Below, in pieces: positions 46,015 through 56,829 of a stretch of DNA of 64,000 nucleotides. Below the pieces are notes generated by a model. It saw only the letters and a program-made list of their open reading frames with translations, was not told where the DNA came from and searched no databases. This DNA is from Mastigias papua (taxonomy: Eukaryota; Cnidaria; Scyphozoa; Rhizostomeae; Mastigiidae): the NCBI GenBank assembly GCA_964019165.1, contig OZ025274.1, positions 9,234,407-9,298,406 of the forward strand, in the 5' to 3' direction. The translations under genes were made by a program, and so were the position numbers. How positions within the stretch are numbered: position 1 is the first letter of the stretch; every line of letters begins with the position of its first letter.

Positions 46015-46040
46015 ATCCTATGTGCCGGGCAACGTAGGAT
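46015..46040 (+). promoter_or_regulatory. Conserved RNA hairpin in inner 5' UTR, element 2
   Basis: ATCCTATG pairs with CGTAGGAT (8 bp, one T-G) around the loop TGCCGGGCAA. The same loop in element 4 (56768-56793) is closed by a stem in which both strands differ (ATCCAG/CTGGAT), so pairing is kept by compensatory changes. It lies about 40 bp before the presumed start codon at 46079. Role unknown. Confidence 0.6.
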
Positions 46041-46078
46041 CGACAGCTTAAACCCGTGCATGTAAATTATATTCTAAT

Positions 46079-49000
46079 GGGAGATATTGATCATGATAAT
46101 CGAATTGAACATTCAACTAACATAATTCATGGTGCTTCAAATATTTCAGTGGCACAACAGATTTGTGTTGATAAAAAATGAAGACCTTAAGGAAAACAGT
46201 GCACATAGAAAAACAATTGGAGGGTGGACAGAAATTGAGAAGATTAGATTAGTACAAATTGATATGGAAGAAAGGCAAAAAGGATATGGTTTTATGAAGA
46301 GAATTAAAGACCGATGGGACATAGAATTTCCATTAAGAAGACAAATAACAGCCCAAAACCTTTGTGATAATGCTAGGCGCTTCAGAAAAAGTTTGGGAAC
46401 GCAAGCAGTAATGCAGATAAAAAGTGATAATAGAGGAAATGTGACGAAAGATAAGAACCTTCAATGGACGTTAGAAATGAAAGTAGCACTTGTGCAGGTT
46501 GACACCGAAGAAAGGCAGATAGGGAGAGGGTTCATGAGAAGAGTTAAGGACAGTTGGGATGTACCCGATATACGCAGGAATGGTAGGGGCACAGACACTT
46601 AGAGATAATGCGACAAGGTTTAGATAAGAGACGGAATTATCGAACTTGGTACTGGTTAGAAAGAGGAATCTGGTGGCCCCTTTTGAAGAGGGATTAGAAC
46701 CTAATAGAACAAGTGAATGTGGTGACAGAAATCAAGGGACAAATACATATGAAGAAGAGATGAATACATTAGAGGAAATGATAGAAGAAACATTTGATGA
46801 AGTGGAGGATCTACAAGACAGAAGCAAGAATGAACTGACTGAAGAAGATAAGACCCTTGACATCATATTTCTGGCAGAATTAGAAAAATTAGAGAGAAGT
46901 AATTTTACTGAGTTACAAGAGAGAGCTAAATTACCAAAACTAAAGATGCCAGATGAATTAGTTGAGAGATCAAATAGAGTATTAGGACAGTATTTTAATG
47001 AGGACAGGGATATTCCTGACGTAACTGATTTTGTTTATGCAATGGGAAAAGCAATAGCGTCAATTTTAGGTATCAAGACAAAAGTGAGCAAAGAAAAACT
47101 TAAATCCAAGGGAGGAAACAGAAGAGAGAGGAAAGTAAAACGTGAGATGAAAGAGTTGAGAAAGTGGATAGCACGGATCAGTAATGAAGTGCATCGCAGG
47201 AAAGACCATCAAAAAGCCTCATGGAAGGAAAAGAAATTTTTGAAGGAGCTAGAATTAAGAATTGAAGGGAAGAAAACAACCACCGTTGCATTGATGACCT
47301 ACCGGGAACAACTGCTTGACCAATTGCGATATATGAAAGTAAAATTGGAAAAGATGATGGTTAAAGGAAAAAGAGTGAAGAATAAAGCATTGTTCAGAAA
47401 AGATGAGCGGTATTTTTATAGGACCGTCAATAGATCAGAATCACGAGCAGGGATTCCCAATATTGATAAATTTGTTGCTTTTTGGGGAGGATTATGGGAA
47501 ACCGAGAAGGTCACGCCATCTCTACCATGGATGGAGGAAGTTGCAGGAAAATTGAAGAGAATGAGTATTGAAGTGAAAGAGTTTGATCTAACGGAAGAGA
47601 AGTTGACTGAGATAATCAAGAAAAGAAAGAATTGGTCCTCGCCTGGTATTGATGGAATACAGAATTACTGGTGGAAAAAGTTTAAACCTGCGCAGCAAGC
47701 ATTATGTAGGGCGCTACGAAGAATCAAAGAGAGTCATAGTTTGATACCAGACTGGTTCCCTGCTGGACGCACAGTAATGTTGCCGAAGACCAATGAGCTG
47801 AGTAACATAAAGGAGCGAAGGCCAATCACGTGCTTGAATACATCCTACAAGATCTAAACAGGAATAATCGGGAAGTATATGAGGAAACATGCTTGCAATA
47901 ATGGAATTTGGGATGAAGGCCAACTCGGTGGCGTTGAGGAGGTTCTAGGTACGTTGGATCAACTGCTTATTGACAATTGTATCATGGAAGAGGTGAAAAC
48001 ATATCACAGAAACCTTGCAGTTGCTTATTACGATTATAGGAAAGCATATGACAGTGTCCATCATGATTAGATGATGCGAGTTTTTGATTGGATAGGGATT
48101 CCAGAAGATGTTAGGTTGGTACTGCAAGCGCTTATGAAAAAGTGGAAAACAAGGTTAGAGGTGTGGGACGAGAGCAAAAAGTATGTTAGCAGATGGATAA
48201 ACATTTTTTGTGGTTTCTTACAACGAGATAGTTACTCGCCAGTTGGGTTTTGTTTAACAGAGATACCGATATGCATTTTATTGTCTCAAACTAGAGGATA
48301 TAGAATGGGTCCGCCAGGAGAAAGAAAAGTAAAAAGAACTCATAGTCTCTTCATAGATGATCTGAAGGTATATCAAGAAAGTCATCAGCAACTGGAAGGA
48401 GTGAACGAGATATTGGTCCAAGCAAGCAATGACACAGGTGCTTACTATGGGATATCAAAGTGTGCAGAAATAGTATTTAAGCACGGAAAGATGGTTAAAG
48501 GCCATGGACTTATGGTTCTAGACGAAAGAATGAGAGCATTAGATCCTGATGAGAATGATGTTTACAAATTTTTGGGAGTAGAGCAGGCAGAAGGAGTCAA
48601 AATTAAGGAAGTTCTAGTAAGGGTTAAAGCTGAGATGCAGAGTAGATTGAGTACATTGCTGAATGCAGAGCTGTATGATAAGAATTTGATTAAGGCAATT
48701 AACACTATGGTAATACCTGTAGTGGCTTATGTAATGAATGTATGTACCTTTTCAAAAGGAGAGCTTGAAGAGCTAGACCAGATGATAAAGCAAGAGCTTA
48801 GAAGTAGCAGCATGTTAGGGCGACAATCAAGTGAAGAGAGATTATATTTAAAACAAAAAGTTGGAGGAAGGGGGTTGAAATCTTTATGAGCTGTATATAT
48901 GGAAACTAAGATCAGGGTAGCTTGCTACATGGCGGTATCAGAAAGAAGATGGATTAAAGCTGCGTGGGAGCACGAAAAATTAAAAGATTACAACTCGTTG

Positions 49001-49945
49001 AAAATTACAGCTGAGGAAATGGCAAATGAGGTTGGACACACATTGAAATTTAAAGATGAAGGAATAGAATTAGACGGAGAACTGCAGTGTGGACACTGGA
49101 GGAAAAGTTGGGAAAAGATCAAAGATCTGTTGAAGATAGGAAACGAAAGTTCGTTAATTGAGAAGTATAAACAAAAGTCATTTCAAAGTGAGACGTTCAG
49201 CAAGCAGGATGTGGAGTGCCATATGTGGTTGGGAATGTAACTTGGACCCTAGGAAAACGGCAGCAATAGTGAACTTACAGGAACAAATGGTTGAAACGAA
49301 GGCATGGAAAGTTTCAAGAGGAATAGCAGATGGGGGAGATATGTGTAGATTATGTGGGTCTTATAGGGAGACAGTTCAACACCTGTTGGCTGGTTACCAA
49401 ACGTTGGCTGGCAAAGAATATTTACGACGTCACAACAGAGCACTGATGGTTATAGCTGTAGCATGGGCGAAGAAATATGAACTAATTGATGAAAATGCAA
49501 TTTGGTACAATGAGAAGTGGGAGAAAGGAAAAGTCTTAGAGAATGATAAGGGGAAATTAGTTTGGGACTTCGAGTACAAAATGAGACAGAGCAGTTCGGC
49601 TAGAAGGCCGGATCTAACACTTGAAGACAAGGAGAGAAAACGAGTCTGGATTTGTGACATGGCATGTCCACAGGACAGTAACATTGAAGCAAAGGTGAAA
49701 GAGAAATTGGATAAATACCAGCTTTTGAGATGAGGGAAAATCGGGTTGGGCACAGAGTTGAAATTGTCCCATTGGTCATTGGATGTCTAGAAGGAGGAGT
49801 TGGAAAATTATTGAAGGCTGTTCAAAGCGTATTAGACACTGAAACTGAGATTGAGAACACAGTGAAAGGGATGCAAAAGACAGTGCTAATGGACAGTGAA
49901 TCTATTATGAGGAAAGTACTGTCGGGAGTGGTGCAACCACAGTGA
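46079..49945 (+). pseudogene. RLE retrotransposon polyprotein, element 2, tandem-Myb subfamily (multiple lesions)
   Basis: Likely original start at 46079 (MGDIDHDNR, parallel to MEDLDYNY of element 4), broken soon after. Two Myb-like repeats follow: GWTEIEKIRLVQIDMEERQ with FMKRIKDRWDIEFP, and QWTLEMKVALVQVDTEERQ with FMRRVKDSW. Then a charged linker, the RT (WSSPGIDGIQNYWWKKF, RPITCLNTSYKI, YYDYRKAYDSVHHD, HSLFIDDLKVYQ), the zinc finger CRLCGSYRETVQHLLAGY and the endonuclease RRPDLTLEDKERKRVWICDM. Lesions include stops at about 47855, 48068 (TGG to TAG at the Trp after HHD) and 48887, plus frameshifts near 46570, 49190 and 49730. Motif B reads QRD instead of QGD, and the last zinc ligand is Tyr instead of Cys. 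Confidence 0.87.
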
Positions 49946-50040
49946 ACATTAGGACCTCAGACTGTCATGTACATTGTAAAATAACTAGACTAACAAACTT
50001 TGGTAGTCTTAACTATTGGCTTAATTTAGCTGTTTGTATA

Positions 50041-50055
50041 TATAATAATAATAAT
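50041..50055. repeat. (TAA)n junction 2
   Basis: TATAATAATAATAAT joins the 3' end of element 2 to the truncated 5' end of element 3. Confidence 0.9.
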
Positions 50056-52652
50056 AGAAAAGTGTTAGTGTTGTGGTAGAAGAATTAAAGCAGAGAGTAG
50101 TGGCAAAAGCAGCGAAGGTTAAGAGATATGAAGCCAGAAATGAGCAGCAGCGTCAGAACAAATTATTTGAAGTTGATCAAGGAAGGTTATATCAGGAATT
50201 GAATGGGAAAGACAGACATGGGACTTTGATACCTGATATAGATGAAACACGAAGCTTCTGGAGTTCACTATGGGAAAACCCAGTGGAACATAATACTCAG
50301 GCTGAGTGGTTGAAGGAAATCAAAGAGGAGATGACGAGATTAAACCGTAGGCAAGAGGACATAGAGATTGATGAAGTAAAATTGAAGGAACAGCTGAAGA
50401 GAATTCCGAATTGGAAAGCCCCAGGGCCTGATGGCGTGCAGGGCTTCTGGATAAAGAATTTGCTTGGGATCCACAACAGAATTGCTGAACAACTTAATGA
50501 GGTTATTAGAACTGGTGTTGTACCAACATGGATGACTACAGGTAGGACAATCTTGTGTATTAAAGATAGTAGTAGAGGCAATGCTGCGGATAACTATAGA
50601 CCAATATCATTTCTTCCACTTGTGGAAAGTTTTGACAGGGATTGTTGCAAATGAGATTTTTGCTTATATAGAGGACAGAGATTTATTTCCAGTTGAACAG
50701 ATGGGATGTAAAAAGAAAGCAAGGGGTACAAAACATCACTTACTTATTGACAAGGCCATTATCAATAATTCAAAACGAAGGCATACATATCTCTCTATCG
50801 CATGGATTGACTATCGTAAAGCGTACGATATGGTACCACACTCATGGATAATAGAATGTCTGAAAATGATTGGAGCTGCAGAGAACCTTACCGAACTATT
50901 AGTAAGAAGTATGTCTAATTGGAAAACGATATTGGTAGCAGGGAAAGAAGAATTAGGACAAGTAAATATTCAGAGAGGAATCTTTCAGGGAGACTGCTTG
51001 TCCCCATTGTTGTTTGTCATTTGTCTTTTGCCAATGTCAATTGTACTGAGAAAATGTAGGGCAGGATATCAATTTGGAAGAGGTCAAGTAAAAGTAAATC
51101 ACCTCCTTTTTATGGATGATTTAAAGTTATTTGCAAAAGATGAAATTGAAATTGATTCATTGGTAAGAACTGTATGTGTCCTCAGTGAAGATATAGGTAT
51201 GAAGTTTGGGGTTCAAAAATGTGGAAGTGTTGTAATGAAAAGAGGGAAGGTTGTGAACAGTGATGGTGTACAACTGCCAAATGGTGAAACAATTAACAGT
51301 GTTGAAGAAGAAGGATATAAGTATCTTGGTATGCTAGAGATAGATGAGATAATGAATCATAATATAAAAGCACTTGTGCAAAAGGAATACTTGCGAAGAC
51401 TGAAAAAGATTCTTAAATCCAGACTGAATGGTAGAAACATAGTCATTGCAATAAATACGTGGGCTGTATCGCTGCTGAGGTATGGTGCTGGTTTGATAAA
51501 TTGGACGCTAAATGAACTACAACAACTTGATAGAAAACGAGAAAGAAGTTAACCATGTATGGAGCATTCCACCCTAAAAGCAATGTAAACAGATTGTATT
51601 TAGCACGGCAAGAAGGTGGCAGGGGATAAATTGGAGTTGAGGATACCGTACGAAGAGAGGAGAACAGCCTAAGCTGGTATATTATGAACAACGACTACGA
51701 AATAATGAGATCAGTTGAAAAAGAAGGAATTTTGAAAAACAATGAAATCAAAGATCCTTAAGTGTGGAAGCGCCAGATTAATGAACAACATAAGAATGGA
51801 TGGATGGGTAAAGCGCTGCATGGGCAAACAGTCAATGCTACAAAAGAATTAGTGCATAAGGAAAAGAACTGGAATTGGTTAAGATATTCAGGATTAAAGA
51901 AAGAAACAGAGAGTACTATATTTGCAGCAGAAGAGCAAGCAGTAGGAACAAATTACATAAAGAGCGTCATTTACAAGGAAAATGTATCAAAAGATTGTAG
52001 ATTATGTGGGAAAGCGGAGGAAACGATTGCACATATAGTATCCGAGTGTCAACAGCTAACACAGGCACCATATAAAGACTGGAAACATGACAAAGTAGCT
52101 CAGATTGTCCACTGGAAGTTGTCAGAAACTAGGTTTGGACCATGGAGATAGATGGTACAATCATAAAATAGACAGTGCAATTGTGACAAATGACTTAAGA
52201 TTATTATGGGATTTCCCAATACAGACAGATTATAGACTTGAGCATAACCGACCAGACATTGTCTTGGAAAATAAAAAGGATCGATCATGTTTGCTGATTG
52301 ACATAGCTTGCCCCTTTGATACAAGAATTGACAGGAAAGAAAAGGAAAAGATTGAGGTATATCAAGACTTAAAGCGAGAGATCAAGAGGATGTGGAATGT
52401 AAAAGAGGTTACAATTGTAACATTAATTATTGGAGCTCTGGGCATGATTGGAAAGAACTTTGAGAGGTGGTTGAAGAAGATTGAAATAGAATGCAGCATA
52501 AAACTTTTACAAAAAGCATGCCTGTTAGGTAGGAACTGCCAAGATTATAAGAAAGGTACTGGATACCTAAAGCCAAGGGACTTGGCCTGACGTCCAGCAA
52601 TTATCCGGCAAATAACATCAATGCCGTGAGACATTTGAATAAACAATAATAA
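50056..52652 (+). mobile_element. RLE non-LTR retrotransposon, element 3 (5'-truncated)
   Basis: It begins directly after a TAA tract, inside the coding region (VVEELKQRV, which aligns with an internal position of element 5), so the 5' UTR and N-terminal domain are missing. It ends with a short 3' UTR and AATAATAA at 52645-52652, where the minus-strand element starts. Confidence 0.85.
50070..52590 (+). pseudogene. RLE retrotransposon polyprotein, element 3 (truncated, frameshifted)
   Basis: Pieces in order: VEELKQRVVAKAAKVKRYEA, WKAPGPDGVQGFWIKN and NYRPISFLPL (to 50654). After a frameshift near 50625: KVLTGIVANEIFAYIED, AWIDYRKAYDMVPHSW (motif A), GIFQGDCLSPLLF (B), LLFMDDLKLFA (C) and FGVQKCGS (D), to 51552. 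After another: NVNRLYLARQEGGRG, several stops, the zinc finger CRLCGKAEETIAHIVSEC, then the endonuclease NRPDIVLENKKDRSCLLIDI (PD-x14-D). The subfamily is that of element 5. Catalytic residues persist but the reading frame is broken at least four times. Confidence 0.85.
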
Positions 52653-53308
52653 CTTTTTTTTGAAACTTCATGATATCATGACAATAACATTACAGTTACA
52701 TACAATCATACACCTCTCTACTGTTAGGTAGTGTATAACTGGCTTGTCTGCTATACAAAAATAATATTTAATCAAATGTTATAATGTATGGAGATTGAAA
52801 GAAATATTAGCAATGAAATTAGAAGCAGCAAACATACAAATTAGCAACTAAAAGTCATGTAGCTCCGGACCTGGCCAAGATTTGTTTCGTCTACAGAATA
52901 TAAAATAGGTGCATCTTATGGCAATGTTGGAAGCTTTTATAATGATCTGCTGTTGACGAGTAGTGTCAAAGTGCAAAACTTTCAGCATCGATGAAAAGGA
53001 GTCAGAGGATCTACCAAATATACTACTAAGAGCACTCATAGAGAGATTAATAAATTTAACATCATAAAACTTTTCCTGGAGGGCTAAAATAAGGGGGCGA
53101 TATTTATCAGATTTGCGTTCACTATTGATCGTTATATTTGACTCAAAGCCAACAGTACTATTAAGCACTAGAACAAGATCTGGTCTGAGAGAATCACCAG
53201 TAATCAAAGATGGAGATGGAAAAGAAGGAAGATCTGCATACAACAAGCTATCTTGTAATGAAGATAGAGTTCTAGAGATATGCAAAAGAACGGAGTTATG
53301 GCGCCAGG
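52653..53308 (-). mobile_element. R2-type RLE retrotransposon, short 5'-truncated copy
   Basis: Minus strand: starts next to (TAA)n at 53309 and ends GATATCATGAAGTTTCAAAA plus an A-run at the TAA tail of element 3. Its 3' UTR matches that of the neighbouring full-size minus-strand element (TACACT...GAGGTGTA...ATTGTTAT blocks). Confidence 0.85.
52848..53285 (-). pseudogene. RLE endonuclease domain with a catalytic deletion
   Basis: 145 codons from the 3' end of an R2-type ORF: YADLPSFPSPSLITGDSLRP, DLVLVLNSTVGFESN, RKSDKYRPL and CRRNKSWPGPEL. Compared with the neighbouring element (RPDLILHNKHKNTLYILELT), nine residues are missing between RPDL and TVGFES, including the Glu that completes the PD-(x)n-E active site. 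It has no RT domain. Confidence 0.8.
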
Positions 53309-53325
53309 TAATAATAATAATAATA
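53309..53325. repeat. (TAA)n junction 3
   Basis: TAATAATAATAATAATA between the truncated minus-strand copy and the 3' end of the larger minus-strand element. Confidence 0.92.
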
Positions 53326-56265
53326 CTAATTTTTTTTAAAACATCCTCATTCTATCATAACAATTAAATTACAATTGTACACCTCACTAATAAAAGGCAG
53401 TGTAAAATTGGCTGTTTCAACATCGGTAGATAATGTGTTAACAATAAAACGGAAATGATAGTACTAAAAATGAATAAATAATAATAATGATAATAATAAT
53501 GAAAAAAAAACGTTGACCAAAAAGAAATAGAGAGTGAAAAAGAACAGGAAAATGAAACAGATAGAAATATAAGTCATTGTTAGAAGTCCATTAAGGCTGG
53601 ATTAGACCAGTCTTTGTTTCGGCAGCAAAATATATAATAAGTACAGCGAATAGATATGTTCATGATCTTCGAAATTATATGACGTTGAAGGGTCTCTGAC
53701 ATGTCCAAGTCTTTCATCATCTTGACCAGTGAATGACACGAATTATCCAATACTCCTATAGCGCTCATTGAAACATTCACAAAGTGTACCGCATTATATG
53801 AAGACGATAGAGAGAGAACAAGGGACTTATATTTATTCAACTTACGGTCACTGTTGACCTTGAGATTACTCTCAAAACCAACCGTAAGTTCAAGGATGTA
53901 TAAAGTATTCTTATGTTTATTATGCAAGATGAGATCCGGTCTAAGTGCATCCCCACTAATCAAGCTTGGTGTTAGAAATGAAGGTAAATCAGCATAAATA
54001 GACCATTCAGGGAAATATGAAAAACTTTTTGAAAGACACAAGAGAACTGAATCGTGCCTCCAATTGTATCGTCCATGGTCGAGATAGCTTTTGCAGCTTG
54101 ATACTATATGCTGGAAAGTTTCATTTTGTAAACAGAAAGAGCAAGATGGTGACTGGGCGAGAGACCATTTATGAAGGTTTTTTCTAGTAGCCAGAGTGTT
54201 ATTTAGGTATTTAATAGTAAAATTGAAAATGTTTTTCGGCAACTTTTGCTGAACTCTAGACCACACAGAAGAAGTTTGTGAGAGTGAGTATTTAAGGATG
54301 GATGAGATCACAAATCCCTGTGACAGAAGCTCATTACGAACTCTGTCTTCGTGGTGAGTCTGGATGGCCTTTAGTGCATGCTTAGTATTTCTATATTGAT
54401 CGTATTGGATATTGGTGTGATGGCTTGTTTCATTCCAAAGATTAACAATATCATGGTTGGGAGACGATTTCAAAGCATCCCTAATAGTTGTCTGGCATTG
54501 CACAAACTTTGTGGAGGGAAGAACAAGGCTCATACCATATTTCGATTTATTAATAATAAGACTACTCAGAGTGGCACTTATGGGGAGCTCAAGCCATTGC
54601 CTGATGTATTTGGAGACAATGCTGTCAAGGTTTTCAACTATCCACGTTTTAGAAATATCGGCGACAGTTAAATTCCATGAGATTTTAGATAGCAGAAAGC
54701 GATGATAGATGAGGAGCTTGTTTTTTGGATGACAAGGTAGATCATTGATTTTAGTCATAAGAGTAGTAGTTATATCAAGGAGATCAGACATATGCTGTAG
54801 GTTATTCATGCTGAAATTGAAATATCGGCCTAAATACCTAAATGATTTGCCATTGTCAACCGAGGGAACAAGAACGTTATTTATGATGAGTTTTGGAAGA
54901 AATTGTGTAGAGGAAGTTGAAGCCTTCTTTATACCAAACGTTGAACATTTATCAACTCTAATTACCATTCCTGCCCATGTGCACCATCGAGAGAAATGAT
55001 TGAGAAGCAATTGGTTTTCTTTTTCAAGGCCAGTTATAACGGCAGCATCGTCTGCGAATTGAAACCAGTGGACAGGGCAAAGGGAGTCAAGAGAAAAGCC
55101 AAATTGATTGAATTTCTGATTAGAAATATAGTGGATGAATGTATTAAAGCAAAGGTTGAAAGTTAATGGGCTAAGACAGTCCCCCTGGAGAACACCTCGA
55201 CCAACTTTAATAAATGGTGTTTGGTAGCTATTAGTTACAATTGAAGTGCGGAAATCAGTATAAAGACTGCGAATCAAGTATTGTATTTCATCAGGAATGT
55301 GGTGGTATGATAGCACAACTGGAATCAAGTTATGATGAACTTCACCAAAGGCATTTTTGAGATCAAGCAAGGTAATGACCAGAGACCGTTGTTTAATTCT
55401 GGCTTTGTTGATTATATTAGCCATTTGTGCAGTGTGTTCAAAAGTACCTGAGAGTTTAAGAAGAAATGCCTTTTGAATACGGTGCTCTAAATACCCATTG
55501 TTTGATAAGAAAGTAAACATAGAATCTCTTATACATGATGTCAGAATTTTCAGTGGAACACTCTCTAATGTTATTGGTCTAAAATTGGCTGGTTCAGAGG
55601 TTTCGCCCTTTTTATGAATCAATATCGTACATGCACTTTTCCACTCGGTAGGAACCTCACGGGATAGCCAAATAACTCTTATAACTTCAGTGATAAAAGA
55701 CCTGAGGTAAGGGCATCTTTTATATGGAATGATTGAGATTTTATCAAGAGGGCAAGGAGAACCGGAAGCTTTAATCCTTCGGATGACTTTTGTTATTTGC
55801 TGGTATGTTGGAGGAGAAAGATCATACGGAGTAGAAGGCTGAGAGAGAGAAGGAATCCAGCTTGGAATTATGAACGTTGCTAAAGGGTTAATGGCAGAAA
55901 AGAACTTAATAAAGAATTCAGTGCAAGATGAGGCTGTGAATGTAGGCAAGAGCGCATTCTTATTGTCAAAGCTGTGTTTTATATAACTCCAAAAGTTTCT
56001 TTTAATCTGTTCATCGACTTTTGAAACAGTAATTTTAACAGCATCAGACTTATTTATCTTCGATCGTAGAAGCCATGAAACGTATTGAACTTCATTATAT
56101 GGGGCCTGATTCCTTTTTAATGTCCGTAAACATAATGTCAATTCGTTCTTATGCATTAATTCATATTTATCCTTCCATTGTGACTGTTGTATGTTATCCA
56201 AAGATCCATAAGTATTTTTAAAGTAATCATATATAATTCCATTCATTCTGTTGATGGCATCTCCG
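53326..56265 (-). mobile_element. R2-type RLE retrotransposon, long copy
   Basis: Minus strand, from the (TAA)n at 56266 to the 3' end GATGTTTTAAAAAAAATTAG at 53326. It has one long frame of about 890 genuine codons and a 250-bp 3' UTR. No N-terminal zinc finger or Myb domain is present, so it is probably 5'-truncated. It lies opposite in strand to the elements on either side. Confidence 0.88.
53580..56265 (-). CDS. R2-type RT plus restriction-like endonuclease
   Basis: An uninterrupted minus-strand frame. The caller's frame extends through the TAA repeat as poly-Ile to 56357, but genuine sequence begins near GDAINRMNGIIYDYF. Order: helical N-region; RT with NFRPITLESVPLKILTS, LLDLKNAFGEVHHNLI (motif A), GVLQGDCLSPLTFNLCFN (B), QFADDAAVI (C) and MVIRVDKCSTF (D); thumb; connector SQGFVISSILKYS and LPKNIFNFTIKYLNNTL; zinc finger CSFCLQNETFQHIVSSC; endonuclease LRPDLILHNKHKNTLYILEL (PD-x14-E) and RKLNKYKSL. 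These enzymes nick a target and prime reverse transcription from it. No lesion was seen; with the 5' end missing the copy is probably not autonomous. Confidence 0.88.

Positions 56266-56312
<47 letters not shown>
56266..56312. repeat. (TAA)n junction 4
   Basis: About 47 bp of pure (TAA)n, shared as the 5' boundary of both the minus-strand element on the left and element 4 on the right (head-to-head). Confidence 0.95.
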
Positions 56313-56313
<1 letters not shown>

Positions 56314-56545
56314 GTCCTGGGTATGACGTAAAACTGCAACCGGTTGTGGAGTTTCACTTAGGATAATGAGGTTACCCTTTGCCACAACTACCTCCAGGTC
56401 ACCCTTGAGCAAGGTGTAGTACCTGTCAGCTCTCCCCGAGACCTTGAAGTACCGGGTTGGCATCCGGCGGGGGTTAGTCTGTCTTATGGGTAGGGGGGAC
56501 TCTTTAGTCTTGGTTGACAACCCTCCTAGGAGAAGGAAAACTCCG
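56313..56545 (+). promoter_or_regulatory. 5'-UTR outer module Y, first copy
   Basis: Starts TGTCCTGGGTATGAC right after the TAA repeat and is nearly identical to 60806-61030: AAAACTGCAACCGGTTGTGG, ACTACCTCCAGGTCACCCTT, GAGCAAGGTGTAG, GGCGGGGGTTAGT, GGCAACCCTCCTAG. GTTGTGG and CCACAAC can pair, as can CACC-TTG with CAAGGTG, so it may be a structured RNA. It differs entirely from module X although element 4's ORF belongs with element 2. Confidence 0.7.
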
Positions 56546-56767
56546 ATTAAAAACCTGGACAAATGAATTATTGAAAGTATATGTCCGATAGTAGGGTAGA
56601 TAATGCTCTTTACCTGTTATAAGCAAATTATCTAGTGGAGGCTACACGAACAATTGTACCCGTAACCTGAAGGTACCGCGCCGATATAGGTGAATGGCCA
56701 CTGCGTAATGAGGTCACCAATCGCGGGATCTGGTAGAAGAGTGGCGACTCTATCATAATAAAGCCTT

Positions 56768-56793
56768 ATCCAGAGTGCCGGGCAACCCTGGAT
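56768..56793 (+). promoter_or_regulatory. Conserved RNA hairpin in inner 5' UTR, element 4
   Basis: ATCCAGAG pairs with CCCTGGAT (one A-C mismatch) around the loop TGCCGGGCAA, identical to the loop at 46023-46032 in element 2. It lies 36 bp upstream of the ATG. Confidence 0.6.
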
Positions 56794-56829
56794 GGACGTT
56801 TTATACCCGTGCGTTCAAATTCACACTAT

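Larger units (their letters stand above)
45691..50040 (+). mobile_element. RLE non-LTR retrotransposon, element 2 (decayed)
   Basis: Begins directly after the TAA tail of element 1 and carries module X (with about 60 bp more 5' sequence than element 1). It then has an inner 5'-UTR module with the conserved hairpin at 46015-46040 and a coding region of the tandem-Myb subfamily shared with element 4. Ends at the TAA tract 50041-50055. Many stops and frameshifts. Confidence 0.87.

Noticed and set aside
56266..56357. N-terminal extension of the minus-strand R2-type ORF through poly-Ile
   Set aside because: It is read-through of (TAA)n and antisense element-4 5' UTR; the element starts at 56265.
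56313..56545. HDV-like self-cleaving ribozyme at the 5' end of elements 4 and 5
   Set aside because: R2-group elements can start with such ribozymes and the region can form stems, but I could not fit the double-pseudoknot core. A covariance-model search would decide.
56809..56829. GTG at 56809 as the start of the element 4 ORF
   Set aside because: The first ATG in frame is at 56830 and matches the start region of element 2; a GTG start is not expected in a eukaryote.
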